Source: Irpex lacteus (lineage: Eukaryota; Basidiomycota; Agaricomycetes; Polyporales; Irpicaceae). From it: a stretch of DNA of 64,000 nt. Location: NCBI GenBank assembly GCA_001986395.2, contig MQVO02000013.1, positions 186,001 through 250,000 on the forward strand, read 5' to 3'. Made by a program: the position numbers and the translations under genes. Below, piece after piece: positions 11,499 through 22,460 of the stretch. How positions within the stretch are numbered: position 1 is the first letter of the stretch; each line of letters starts with the position of its first letter. The notes beneath the pieces were generated by a model. The model made no database searches and was not told the DNA's origin. It saw nothing but the letters and a program-made list of their open reading frames with translations.

Positions 11499-12836
11499 TT
11501 ACGAGACCGCGGCGATAATGGCCTGTGTTCGCGTGTTGGCTTCAAGAAGAGCGCGTTCGAACGCCTCGAGATGCTCCTTGACGATTGTCCGGCCATCAAC
11601 GCGCGATCGACTTGTCCTCGTAGGTGTGCTTGGTACAGACACAACAACGACCGTGCTCTCTCCAGTGTCCAACCCTGCCTCCCACTTCTCTATCTTCGCT
11701 CGACTCCGCTCTGCGCTATCCCATTCCGCTCGCCAGCCTCCCATCTTGTTCTTGAGTGCCCGGATCTTTCGGCCAGCCTCTGTGGTAGCAGCAGAGTTGA
11801 CTTGTGTGTGTTCGGAGATGGTGGCAAGGGAAGAAGCGACGGTAGTAGTAAACGTTCGTAGATGGGACAGTTGGGTGACTGTCACTTTGGGAGTTGGTGG
11901 CCCGTCTACGGTGGGCACGGTAAAGCTCGTCTTCGTCAAGGGGGGTGAATTCATCGCAGATTCGTAGTCATCTTCTTCAAGCCATTCTCTATCTCTCTCC
12001 AGGTCGGCCTCCCAATCGGCTGTGTGAGCGGACGTCTCGGCTTCTTCGCGAATACTGTCGAGTGGCTTACTGCGGGTCTCCTGAGATGCCGCAGTGTCCG
12101 GGCGTGCACCTTCCGACACGAGGTCGTCGAGTTCATCTAGTTGTGATAGTGCATCGGTCCCACCAATCTCCCCTGCAATCCGCCTGAACTCGCGCTCATA
12201 CTCGAGCAACTCCCGTACCTGTCCTTCTCGCTCCCGAACCGTTTCATCTATCCTTCGAATCATATCCGACGCCAGTATCTCCAGTTTTGGCTGGCTGCTA
12301 TGCTCCGCGTCCAATCGCCGTAGATGAGCGATGAAATGATCCGTCGACTCGAGATCCTCCGCGAGCACAGTCATAGGATCCTGCTCTGGTACTCTCGTCT
12401 GCGTCTGTGGTTTCGACGGTATATCGAACGCAGGATCGAATTCTGGTTGGGCATCCACGTCGTAATCGTCTTCTTGAGGGTGGTGCGCAGCTGAGCCAAA
12501 TGCCTCGGCCAGTGATTCGCCATTGTTATGGTGTGCGACGTGGTCCTCAGTCTGTTCCGTCTCATCTATCCCTTGCGCTCCCTCGTCATACTCTATCCCC
12601 AGCTCCTCTGCCAATAGCTTCGACCCTCCGGATTCCGGCATCAACGCATACGCGAGCTCGTGTGCCAACGAATGCATACCATGTCCTGCATCGTCGTCGT
12701 ATGCTTCGGCCAAGGAAGTGCCACGCGCAGCGGATGGTGACCGCCTCCCGTTCGAGCTCGAAGCCTTGCGTGACGAGGATATCTTGCTGCTATATCGTGA
12801 GTTTTCTGAAAACATATCCTCATCGTATCCGGCCAT
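11499..12836 (-). CDS. Uncharacterised acidic coiled-coil protein, single exon
   Basis: A single uninterrupted frame of 445 residues, unusual for this intron-rich window. The start MAGYDEDMF at 12836 is the first ATG and lies 154 bases from the divergent ATG of the PB1/ZZ gene. Residues 1-35 are Ser/Arg-rich. Residues 40-160 are acidic and disordered. Residues about 165-235 (LESTDHFIAHLRRLDAE onward) form a charged helix likely to be a coiled coil. A middle linker follows, then a second helix-rich block (about 330-445) with RTFTTTVASSLATI, ALKNKMGGWRAEWDSAE and, at the end, EHLEAFERALLEANTRTQ. I do not recognise the family. The two helical blocks suggest a scaffold or tethering protein, by inference only. 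Confidence 0.7.
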   Translation of the reverse strand: MAGYDEDMFSENSRYSSKISSSRKASSSNGRRSPSAARGTSLAEAYDDDAGHGMHSLAHELAYALMPESGGSKLLAEELGIEYDEGAQGIDETEQTEDHVAHHNNGESLAEAFGSAAHHPQEDDYDVDAQPEFDPAFDIPSKPQTQTRVPEQDPMTVLAEDLESTDHFIAHLRRLDAEHSSQPKLEILASDMIRRIDETVREREGQVRELLEYEREFRRIAGEIGGTDALSQLDELDDLVSEGARPDTAASQETRSKPLDSIREEAETSAHTADWEADLERDREWLEEDDYESAMNSPPLTKTSFTVPTVDGPPTPKVTVTQLSHLRTFTTTVASSLATISEHTQVNSAATTEAGRKIRALKNKMGGWRAEWDSAERSRAKIEKWEAGLDTGESTVVVVSVPSTPTRTSRSRVDGRTIVKEHLEAFERALLEANTRTQAIIAAVS

Positions 12837-12990
12837 CGTAAAGCGTGCCTGCGTGAGCGTAGTGTGAAGACAAGTGACAATGAAGACGGTGGCAACGCAT
12901 ATCGAATCGCCCGAAAAGGCAGCTGCGCGTTCTATGGGCGTCTACATGCTATAACTTCAAACAACTTACGAATGCGCAGCTCACTCCTGA

Positions 12991-15900
12991 ATGTCATCAA
13001 GATATGCACAATCCGACGCCGACTGGGCTGAAGCCCGTCCAGAGAAGCCGCTAGTTGTCAAATGTAGGTACGAAGGAGCAAACAAGAGGATCACATTTGG
13101 TTCAAGCCGCAAATGTACTTTCGATCTTCTCAGAAGTCGGGTAAGTGGGAATGGTTCCTATCGCCAATTGCTCGTGTGCATTGAAACTATTAGCTTACAG
13201 GTTGAGCAATGCTTCTCGCTTCCCCCCACATATGCCATAACATACACAGACGACGATGGAGAGACCACAGACATAACTACCGAAAGCGATCTCACGGAGG
13301 CCATCCAATACTTCCACCCCGGGGATGACCCTCCAATATCCTCCGCGGCCTCCATTCTCTCCGGTCGTAGTTTTGGAAGAGGCAAGATAACTCTGCGGGT
13401 CAACATCACAGTCGACTACGATGGCCCTAGTCTGTCAGACACGTCTTCACTTGCGAGCAGAGAGGAGTTTGAGACGAGGAACGGGAGTGAGTTCTCACTG
13501 TCGCTCAGTGCACCGATAACGGAGGAGATCGACGACGACTCGGTGACGGTCAGCAGCAAGGACATGGGCTCTAAATACGATGTCTACCGGGCACGAGGTG
13601 GTCCACGCACGATCGTATCGGGGCCCAGCCGTGAACCTCTTGTGCAGAAACCATCGACTGCGGCGAACGATTGGGACTCCGAGACTGTTTCCAGTGCTCC
13701 GCAGTCACTATCCCTGAACGGCAGTAGATTACCGTCTATTGCGGACCGAGACGAATCGATCCCTGATTCCCTGGAACCTGAACCCGGACCAGCGTTGGCA
13801 CCATCACCTCTGTCGACCGAACGAGGGGCCCAATGGCTGCGGGACCAGAACTCGAGGACGCTGAAGTCACTGATAGGAAGCCCCCGCGTTCCTTCTGATA
13901 TGGACGACTTCTCACTCAACGACACTGAATCGATTATGAGCGGAGAACTGGCGTTGCAGAAGGATCCAAGAGGGAAGTTCTATTATGCCTATACCTCCGC
14001 CAGTTCGTCCACCGACGAGTCCAGTGCTCTTTATGACGCTGATGGGAGTGGTATGGACAGCGCGGAACTCGATGAACGTGACCACAGGCCCACTTCTCGA
14101 GATTTACGGTGGTTCGCAGAGCAAGCTCAGCTCAACAAGGTGCAGAGCGAACCGATACGCCCGTCATCTTCGAGTGGACATCACAACAATCATCGTTCGT
14201 ACTCCGAGCCCGTCCTCTCGCGCGATGACATACCCGTAGACATTCCACCAGAGCTTCTGCCGTTTATTGAAGGCATGCTTCCTCCAGCGCCACCTCCCGA
14301 AGACCCTACGGACTGCTCGAATTGTGGTGCTCTGTTAGAAACGCTCCGTTATGTGTGCGCCACATGCGGTGAGAAGGACCCTCCTCGCAAGCGTCCACCT
14401 TTCGCCACAAACGGATCGTCTTTCAGTCATAAGGGCAAGGGCAAGGACATATCTCCTGGCTCGTCTACATCTGGTTTCCAGTACCCACCACGTCCTCAAC
14501 ATTCGAACTCTGCTTCCGCCTCCTCTTGGACCCTCTTGTCTAGTGATAACGGAGATCCCTTTCACGACAATAAAGCCATTGATCTCCATAATCACAAGCC
14601 TCTACCAGCACTACCGCATAAGTCGTCTTCATCACCTGGCTCTTCTCCATCGAGCCTCACCATTCACGGACTTAGCTATGGTAGTGGACGATCGACACTG
14701 TCGTCAGACGCAGGCTATGAGTTGTGTCACAACTGCATTGAGCTTGTGGGCGTCGTCCACGCCTTAGAATCGTGTATAGCTCCAGGCTCGTCACCCATAC
14801 CAGAGAATTGGCCGCCCTCGCCGGAAGAGCAACAACGGGCATTCTCAGCGTGGAAACGGACGGCGTCGAAGAAAGGTCAGCTACGGCATGCGTATATCGA
14901 GAAGGTTTGGGGGTCAGGTGGGTGGGCCAACGTCGGTAAGTGTTAACTCAAGCAAGACGTAGGTTGTTACCTTTTAGCTGACCCATCGTTACATACAGAG
15001 CACGAAGATCATACGACGGCCAAGTGCTCGACGTGCTCGACTAATATTGCGGGTAAACGGTACAAATGCGCTTTCTGTGTGAACCTGCATTTGTGCAAGG
15101 CATGTTACAGGTGAGTTTTCATCACATACTGAGTAATGCTTTTATAATGATGAAACGGTTTGTCTAGTCAAGTACACGAGATCCATCCCTCACATCCATT
15201 CCTGGTGGTGCTCGAGAAACCTCTTCGATCACAAAGTGAACCCGCAATCGAGCTTCCTACTTTAACTCCAGACGAGACAGGGGAGTTGCGTGAGTAATTT
15301 ACTTGCTCCCTGCATAGAGCGCGTATTGACCGAAGTATAACAGCAATGACCCATCCTGGTGTTAAATGCACCCAGTGAGTGATCACACCGTTCATTATCT
15401 ATTATATACTCACAGAGAACTCAGCTGTCTACAAGACATCGTCGGCGCACGATTCCACTGTGCAATATGTCCATCCATCGACATCTGCTCCAACTGCGAG
15501 TCTGCTGGATTACCAGGCAACCTCGACTCTTCAGACGATGGTCATAATTCGTCACACATCATGATCAAGGTTTGTAACCGACGCTTCCCATCAGGCAAAC
15601 TGTATCCCTGATCCGTCGTAGATACCATACCCCTTACCCTCGGAAGAACTCGAACAAGCGAGCAAAAGTGCCCAACGGCTTTGGAGAAAGGATGCGGCGA
15701 GTCTTGAAGACGGCAAGCCCCGACAACGACGAGACTCATTCGTGTCCACCTCGTACTCGCGTACCATCATGGGCCATTCTTCGTCCAGTCTGACATCTCT
15801 GCCTGTCGCTAGTGTCACGGATGATCATGGACTCTTATGCCGGCACTGTGGCAAGGTATGTTCAACGAGCATTCATCTTCCTTCTTCTGTAATGACGCTC

Positions 15901-16630
15901 TGCGTAGTCGATAATAGGCGTTCGGTATCAGTGTGCGCTATGTCCATCGAACCCCGAGGGGTATAATCTGGTGAGTTCGAGATAACACGCCTTCTTGTGT
16001 ATAGAATTGACCATTTGTTACGTAGTGCTCGAACTGCGAGCCCCACTCGTATGCGATACACGACCCCATGCACATCTTCCTGAAGCTCCCTCGGCCAGTC
16101 GACAAGCCAATCCAGTCCGATGGCCCACTAATACCCATCCTGTAAGCATCTTCCTTTCTGCCTTCAGCGCGAAAAGCTTCTCACACTGTTCATAGTTATC
16201 GAATACCAGCCGGTCCCCCAGGAGGAGTCTACAGCAGGGAGCGTCCTCAAGGTACTTACCTATTTCCCCTACTCCACCGTGGTGTACTCATCGCAACGAC
16301 ACTTCCAGAATACCTCCGCGAGGTGATGCACAAATCGGCAGTGTGCGACCGATGCATGACGCACATCGTCGGCGAGTGGTTCCGCTGCGTGTACTGCGCA
16401 AAGGACCTCTGCGATGCGTGCGAGGCGGTGGATACACATAACGATACGCATTTCTTCATGGTGTTCAAGTCGATGGTGAATATGAAGGCGTTCCGGTGCG
16501 TATAACATCTAAGGTATTGTGTAACAATTAACTGAGCGACCTCGTTTTCGTTTTCAGAGAATTCGCTCATCTTGATGACGATACTCAACCTCCACGACAA
16601 GTGGTTTCTTACGGTGTTTATCTTCCCTAG
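12991..16630 (+). CDS. PB1 and multi-ZZ zinc-finger protein, NBR1/p62-like autophagy receptor candidate
   Basis: The ATG at 12991 follows the divergent promoter. Residues about 20-100 form a PB1 domain with the basic VKCRY start and an acidic OPCA-type TDDDGETTDI, so it could self-polymerise. A 60-nt intron at 13141-13200 must be removed to join LLRSR to VEQCF. A long disordered Ser-rich region follows. Zinc-binding pairs come next: CSNC/CATC (near 14310), CHNC (near 14728), then ZZ fingers at about 15000-15300 (CSTC, CAFC, CKAC), 15355-15600 (CTHC, CAIC, CSNC), 15830-16130 (CRHC, CALC, CSNC) and 16320-16500 (CDRC, CVYC, CDAC), each ending in an H-rich strand. A WTLL sequence sits at 14526-14537 between acidic and serine stretches. 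The C-terminus is REFAHLDDD to SYGVYLP. PB1 plus ZZ is the NBR1/p62 layout, but no Four-Tryptophan domain or UBA is visible. Confidence 0.82.
13141..13200 (+). other. Stop-free 60-nt intron inside the PB1 domain
   Basis: GTAAGT...TTACAG, a multiple of three without a stop in the gene frame. Retention would add 20 residues between R and VEQCF of the PB1 fold. The spliced form matches the family. Confidence 0.8.
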
Positions 16631-16957
16631 TACAATCTGTTATGCAAGTTTGGATAGAACGCCGTGTACTTTCGGATACGAGACTTGAGTGTAAAGCACC
16701 CTACTGGCGAACTGTATCAATACTAGCAGCGAGTTTATAACATACTCATAGCTCATAGCCCGAACGTCTAGTGTTCACGGAAGCGGCTATTGATCAAGCC
16801 TGCACTCATTCACCGGAAACATGACCTGTGGATAAAAAAGAATGAAACACCTCGGAGCTATACATGTATGCAGTGAATTTTGTCGTGGATGGCATACAAG
16901 CATGATCATATGCGAAGAACGATAGCGATAGAAAAGTAAAGACTAATACAACACCAC
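16631..16957. other. Convergent intergenic region
   Basis: About 330 bases between the stops of the PB1/ZZ gene and RPS4; it holds the two 3' untranslated regions. Nothing else seen. Confidence 0.5.
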
Positions 16958-18110
16958 CTACTGCTCCGCAGCACGCTGTCTCCTCCTGACATCCCTCTCC
17001 TCGGTGATCGTAAGCTTGATACCCTTGCCACGGGGGAGTGAGATCCAGGGCTTGTTGCCCTCGCCGATGACGAAGATGTTCGTTATCCTGTCCAATTGAA
17101 TGAATATCATGCAGTTATTGGAAAGAGTGATGTAACTCACCGCGTAGCGAAGGTGCGGTCAAGCGAGTCCTTGACGTGGACGATATCGAAGCCACCAATG
17201 TGCTTCTCACGGTGGGTGATGACACCAGCACGACCCATGTTACGGCCACCGGTGATGATGACGAGGTTACCGGTCTCGAACTTGATGAAGTCGGTGATCT
17301 TGCCAGACTCAATGTCGAACTTGACGGTGTCGTTGACCTTGATCAGAGGGTCGGGGTAACGGATGGTACGTCCATCGTGGGTGGTGATGTAGGGGACACC
17401 CTTAGCACCAACAGCGGCCTTCTTGACCTTGAGGAGCTTGTAGGTGGCCTCTTCGGGGGAGATGCGGTGGATGGCAAAGCGACCCTTGACATCGTACAAG
17501 ATACGGAAGTGCTCGCCAGACTTCTCGAGAGAGACAACATCTGATGAGGGGTAAGTGCGAGATCTCTCGATATAGCTCGTAGCTTAACGCACCCTGGAAG
17601 CCCGTGGGGTAGGTAGGATCGGTCCTGACCTTTCCATCGACCTTAACGAGACGCTGCATGGTAATGGAAAGGACTTCACGTCCAGTCAAGGCATACTTCA
17701 GCCTGTTACGGAGGAGGATGGTAAGGGGGAGGGATTCCCGCAGCTTATGGGGACCAGGGGAGGGACGAGGAGCCTGTTTTCACGAATAGCACTTAATCGC
17801 AGTCTTTACGACGAAAACCGACGCAAACGTACGTAGGTTCCGCTCAACTTGTCGAGCATCCATGATGAGGGAGCGGCAAGACGCTTCAAGTGCTTTTTGG
17901 GTCCACGGGCCTATCGAGTAGAATGTACGTTAGCTGTGAGATAGACGGGAGGAATACCAGCGTTGCCCAGAAGGTCGGTCGCCCGACTACATCCAATCCT
18001 GACCGACCGCATCCACCCCTCCCAGCATCGCCAGCACTCCTTCCAACGCTGCTGACCTCTCCCTAGACCTTCTGGGCATCGCTTCAGAACGTCGGCAGCA
18101 TACTGACCAT
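16958..18110 (-). CDS. RPS4: 40S ribosomal protein S4 (eS4)
   Basis: A small-subunit ribosomal protein of about 260 residues. Family landmarks are in order: [14 protein letters not shown] and [12 protein letters not shown] at the N-terminus, [10 protein letters not shown], a KOW-like centre ([15 protein letters not shown]), [10 protein letters not shown], then [26 protein letters not shown]-type [15 protein letters not shown], and the C-terminus [13 protein letters not shown]. Only the initiator ATG (18110-18108) lies in exon 1; it is followed by GTCAGT, and exon 2 starts at 17910 with GCC CGT GGA. That first intron of about 197 nt is far longer than the usual 55 nt and contains strong inverted repeats. 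The start is inferred from the missing Met in exon 2. The gene diverges from TFIP11 with about 200 bases between the ATGs. Acts in the cytoplasmic ribosome. Confidence 0.93.
17965..18077 (-). repeat. Inverted repeats within RPS4 intron 1
   Basis: GCCCAGAAGGTC (17965-17976) and GACCTTCTGGGC (18066-18077) are perfect 12-bp complements. GGTCGGTC (17973-17980) and GACCGACC (18001-18008) are perfect 8-bp complements. The two pairings share bases 17973-17976 and so exclude one another. The outer arm begins about 30 nt after the 5' splice site. Confidence 0.85.
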
Positions 18111-18311
18111 GTTGGTTGTCTTGCGGGCTTGATGTTGTCGACGGCGGCCTGGGGGTACGAAATTCGGACGCCCAAAGTTTGGCGGTCGCACCAAAGACGG
18201 TAACTTATCACGTGCGTATATTAGACGCTCAATTACCTGTGGCAAGTGCACGTCTCGGCAGGCTGGATTTGACCGACTTGCACACTCTTTGTACGACTTG
18301 GTACGAGCTAC

Positions 18312-21300
18312 ATGGCGAGGAGAAAAAGACAGATGTTGGAAGACTCTGACTCTGACTCCGAGGGCTCCAACGACGACTTTGACGACGACACTTTCGACCC
18401 CAACGACCCCGATGCCAGAGCCGAGCGCGAACTATTCAAGAACCCGTACAAACACAAGCGGAGAAAGAAGAATGGCAAAGAAGACGCTATCTATGGTGTG
18501 TTTGGTAGTGACGAGGAGGAGGAGCAATATGAGAAGGGCAAGGGCAGGAAGCGTAGTGATTGGGCTAAAGCACCTGCGTTTGTCTCTGGAGGAGAGAAGG
18601 TGGATCTTGACAAGACTATGGACGAGGATGCGACTATGCAAGAAGCACTAGACAACTCGTCGGACGATGAGGAGGCCGATGAAGACGATGCTGAAGGGAG
18701 TAGCGATGATGATGAGAGCAGTGAGGAAGAAGAGGGCGAGAACATAGCAGAGGATGAGGAGGAAGCAGATGAACCGCCTGCAGTGGAAGCAGACGAACCT
18801 GAAGATGCTCCTCAGTTCAGTGGCCTAGGTATTGGCGCGTCTAAAGCTGGTATCGGCTCGTCAAGAGGCGGAATAGGCTCTTCGAAAGGTGGAATAGGTT
18901 CTTCGAAGGGTGGTATAGGCTCTGTAAAGTCTGGGATTGGCTCTTCTACTGGAGGACTCGGTTTTGGTTCCTCGAAAGGTGGTATAGGGTCGTCCGGGTT
19001 CAGTAAGGGTGGAATAGGTGCTTTCAAGGCTGCATCGACCGCCGATACCACCCAAACTTCCACTTCACCCCCTCCGGCAGCTGCAGCCACTCCTCCCATC
19101 GTCGCAGAAGACCTCAACCTCCCCTCATCATTCGGCAAGAGTGCACGACCACAGCGAGCCTTCGTGCGAGATGATGGCTCCGGTAGCGGGAGCAGTACGC
19201 CAAAACCGACCGTCCTATCCGCCTCTGAACGTGCCCACTTTAGCAAGCTTGGCGGTACGTTCGGAGCTCGGATGCTGGAGAAGATGGGTTGGCAGGCGGG
19301 TACTGGTCTCGGAACTACTGGAGAGGGTATTGTTACGCCCATAGAGAGCAAGCTACGTCCTAAGCAAATGGGTTTGGCCTTCAAGGGCTTCAAGGAGAAG
19401 ACAGAACAGTCAAAGGCGGAGGCTCGACGACGCGGCGAAGTTGTCAGTGACGATGAAGTTGAGAAACGGCCGAAGAAGGGACGCAAGCCTCGTGGTGAGC
19501 CGCAGGAGCGTTCGGATGCTTGGAAGAAGCCCAAGAAGGTCAAGAAGAAGATTGAGCACAAGACGTACGAGCAGATAGTAGCTGAAGCCGGGCAAGACGC
19601 ACCCTCTGGCATCGGTCAGATTATCGACGCTACAGGCGCAACGGTGAGTTCCCTGTACAATCCAAATAGCGCTGTAATTAACATGTATTTCGTAGCCCCG
19701 TGAGGTGGCGTCGTTGGCAGATGTATCGTTGGCTTCATGGACACCGACAACGGATCCAATGCGTCTCCCTGAGATTCGACATAACCTCCGTCTTATCACG
19801 GAAACGTGCAAGGGCGATTTGGACGGTCTAGCCAAGGAGGCTCGAACCCTCCAGGAACGAAGGAAATGGGTCCAACAGGAAGACGAACGCATCCGCAAGA
19901 AGGTTGAAGACGAGGCAGAACGTACGTTTCTCGACTCTAGCGTGATTACATGTTACTGACTTCTTGTCCCAGTTATAAGCAGATTGCAACAAGTTCACCT
20001 TGTCGTTGATGATATCAACACACAAGCTAAGGAAGCTTCGACGTCCTATGAGGCCACGCTGGAACCATTCTCCGCTCACTTTGAGAAGCTGATTGGGCTT
20101 TACCCTGCCGAATTCGAACGGTATAGACTTGACGAGATAGTCGTGGCAGCCATTGCTCCCATCGTATGTGCCTGTTTATTGCGTCGTTTAACTATATACT
20201 GACGTAGGCTATGGAACAGATGCGCAGATTATTGGCGCAATGGCAGCCTCTCGAAGAGCCGACAGCGTTTGTGTCGACCTTCCGACTGTGGAGGCGCGCG
20301 CTGAAGATGGCGGAGCCAGAAGAAGAGCCGATCTCTCAGGTGCAAGTGTATGGCTCAAGTACGGTTATCACCCCCGTAGCCCCAATGTACGTCGTATTAT
20401 ATTCCTCAACCTCAATTACCACCCGTACTAATGCCTTGGATGTCCCAGCGCAAAGCCCATGACACCGTACGAGAGCCTGATCTGGAACGCCTGGCTGCCA
20501 AAGGTACGGTCATGCATCAACAATGATTGGTCTCCAGACGATCCTCAACCGGCCGTGCGCCTCTATGAAGCGTGGTCGAAATACATCCCGCAGTTCGTGC
20601 AGGATAACTTCTTCGATCAGCTTGTGCTCCCGAAAGTCCACAAGGCGGTCAGCGACTGGAACCCGCGGAAACACAAGGTCTCGTTGCAGAGCATCGTGTT
20701 CCCTTGGCTGCCGCATGTGGGATTGAGGATGGAGGATGTGCTTGGTGATACTCGCCGTAAGATGAAGAGCGTGCTTCGTGGTTGGGCGATCATGGAAGGC
20801 ATACCGAAGGACCTGTCCGTTTGGAAAGAGGTCAGTCATGTTTGGTCATAAACCCCTACTCGTCGCTCACATTCTTCGCTACAGATCTTCGACAGCGGAG
20901 AATGGGACACCATGTTGCTGAAGTACATCGTTCCAAAGCTGGGCGCAAGATTGCGGGAAGACTTCCGCGTCAATCCTCGTCAGCAAGACATGACGCCTCT
21001 CCAGGACGTCCTCCTCTGGGAAGGCCTCCTTCGTTCCTCAATCCTTTCCCAAATCCTCGAGAAAGAATTCTTCCCGAAATGGCTCGACGTACTCCACATC
21101 TGGCTGATCCAGCCCAGCCCCAGCTTCGAGGAGATCGCGCAGTGGTACTCCTTCTGGAAAGGCTCGTTCTCAGACAACGTGCAGAACATGCCCGGCGTGG
21201 CGCAAGGCTTCACACGTGGCCTCCAGCTCATGAACAAAGCCATCGAACTCGGACCAAACGCCCCCACCCAACTACCTCGCCCAGACTTCCGAGCACAATC

Positions 21301-21601
21301 TCCCGCTCCTGCTGCCTCTCGCCAAAGCACCCCGAAGCCGCGCGTTGTACCCGCCCGAGCACAAGAGATCACCTTCAAGAGTATCGTGGAAGAATACGCC
21401 GCCTCGCACAACCTGCTGTTCATGCCTACTGGGCGCGCACACGAGAAGTCGAGGATGCCTCTGTTCCGGGTGTCGCAGTCTGCTGATGGCAAGGGCGGGT
21501 TGTTGGTGTATATTCAGGACGATGCTGTGTGGGCTCCGGATGGCGATGACTATCGTGCTATACCGTTGGAGAGTATGGTGCTGAGGGCGATGAAGGGCTG
21601 A
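18312..21601 (+). CDS. TFIP11: TFIP11/NTR1 (Spp382), G-patch spliceosome disassembly factor
   Basis: The ATG at 18312 gives MARRKRQMLEDSDSD, an acidic tuftelin-interacting N-terminal region with the conserved FDPNDP and ELFKNPYKHKRRK. A Gly-Ile-Gly-Ser-Ser repeat follows. The G-patch lies around 19255-19390 (FGARMLEKMGWQAGTGLG, then PKQMGLAFKGF). After an RKPRGEP basic linker the long GCFC region begins near 19700 and runs to the end (KMWNxxxP-like AWLPKVRSC, FNVDxxxP-like, SFEEIAQWYSFWKG). The C-terminus FKSIVEEYAASHNLLFMPTG with LVYIQDDAVWAP is the family signature. In yeast this protein activates the DEAH helicase Prp43 through its G-patch to release the intron lariat. About five short introns; about 1,000 residues, slightly longer than the human protein because of the repeats. 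Divergent from RPS4. Confidence 0.92.
18832..19026 (+). repeat. GIGSSKG-type coding repeat in TFIP11
   Basis: About nine imperfect seven-residue units (GIGSSRG, GIGSSKG, GIGSVKS, GIGSSTG, GIGSSGF) between the acidic N-terminus and the G-patch. Base substitutions are spread over codons, so this is an older repeat than a fresh slippage product. Confidence 0.85.
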
Positions 21602-21810
21602 TGGTAGGGGTTGGGATCTGTATTCTATATTATTTACCTTTTTTCTTATTCTCTCCACAAACATCTGTATCTGCAAATGTTGTTGTGGGTATTTCAAATC
21701 CCATTGACATGTTTGCACGTATCTAGACGGATCTTCCGCCAGCAGCAGAGAACACGGCCACAGAGACGATCCTGGCTCTCAATATCGGTAAGCTAAATAA
21801 CTCTCTTTCG

Positions 21811-22041
21811 CATCATCCCCAACGCAGCCCCCCATTCTGCATTTTCTTCGCAGCCTTATAACACAAGCGATCTCCTCCAGTCACGGTTCATCGTCATCTT
21901 TTCATCACCACCACCAACGCAGCCCCCGTTCTGCATTTTCTTCGCAGCCTTATAAAAGAAACGAAACCCGCCAGTTCATCGTCATCTTTTCATCACCACC
22001 ATCAACGCAGCCCCCAGTTCTGCATTTTCTTCGCAGCCTAA
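21811..22041 (+). repeat. Three imperfect tandem copies of an approximately 90-bp unit
   Basis: The core AACGCAGCCCCC..TTCTGCATTTTCTTCGCAGCC begins at 21821, 21916 and 22004, a spacing of 95 and 88 bases. The linker TTCATCGTCATCTTTTCATCACCACC is repeated before copies 2 and 3. No ORF is shared by the copies. It lies in the intergenic stretch after TFIP11. Confidence 0.85.
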
Positions 22042-22132
22042 TATCCTACATACACGAGTTGTCCACCGCATGCTGTGCCAACGATATACAGCGAGGAGGG
22101 GAGCGGACGTGTGTCGGTCGCCAGTGACTAGA

Positions 22133-22460
22133 CTAGACGTGGTAATCGGCGTGTGTGGGGTATACTTCACCCTTGGAAGGCGGAGATGATTGTTCGGAGC
22201 CAGAGAGGATGCCGCCGAAGAGGAAAGCCCAGGTGGCTAGCATGAAGGTCGCACGTAGTTGCCAGATGAGATGTCATCGAGAGGAAATTGCTACTCGTCG
22301 AGTGTACGAGCCAGCTTCAGAGACCCGGTGAGAAACCGAGGGGTGAAAGTACGAGAGGTCCCTAGGACATAGCGCCTGCTGACCGACTGTCAGCCACCAG
22401 CATGAATCGCAAGCGAACCGGACTGCTTACCGAAAGATGTTTCGGATAGAAGAGGGCCAT
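22133..22460 (-). CDS. Possible small membrane protein gene with an in-frame TGA
   Basis: Evidence is limited. An ATG at 22460 in a good context (gtcATGGCC) gives MALFYPKHLS, then GTAAGC opens a 55-nt intron with a CTGAC branch-like site and ends CAG at 22376. Exon 2 continues in phase 0 (ALCPRDLSYFHPS, then SEAGSYTRRVAISSR), meets TGA at 22276-22274, and remains open in the same frame as HLIWQLRATFMLATW then AFLFGGILSGS to TAG at 22133. The part after the TGA contains one credible membrane segment. A TATAAAG is present about 190 bases upstream. No AG occurs between the TGA and the downstream ATG, so ordinary splicing cannot remove it in frame. It may be two ORFs, read-through, a sequencing error or not a gene. 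Confidence 0.3.
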
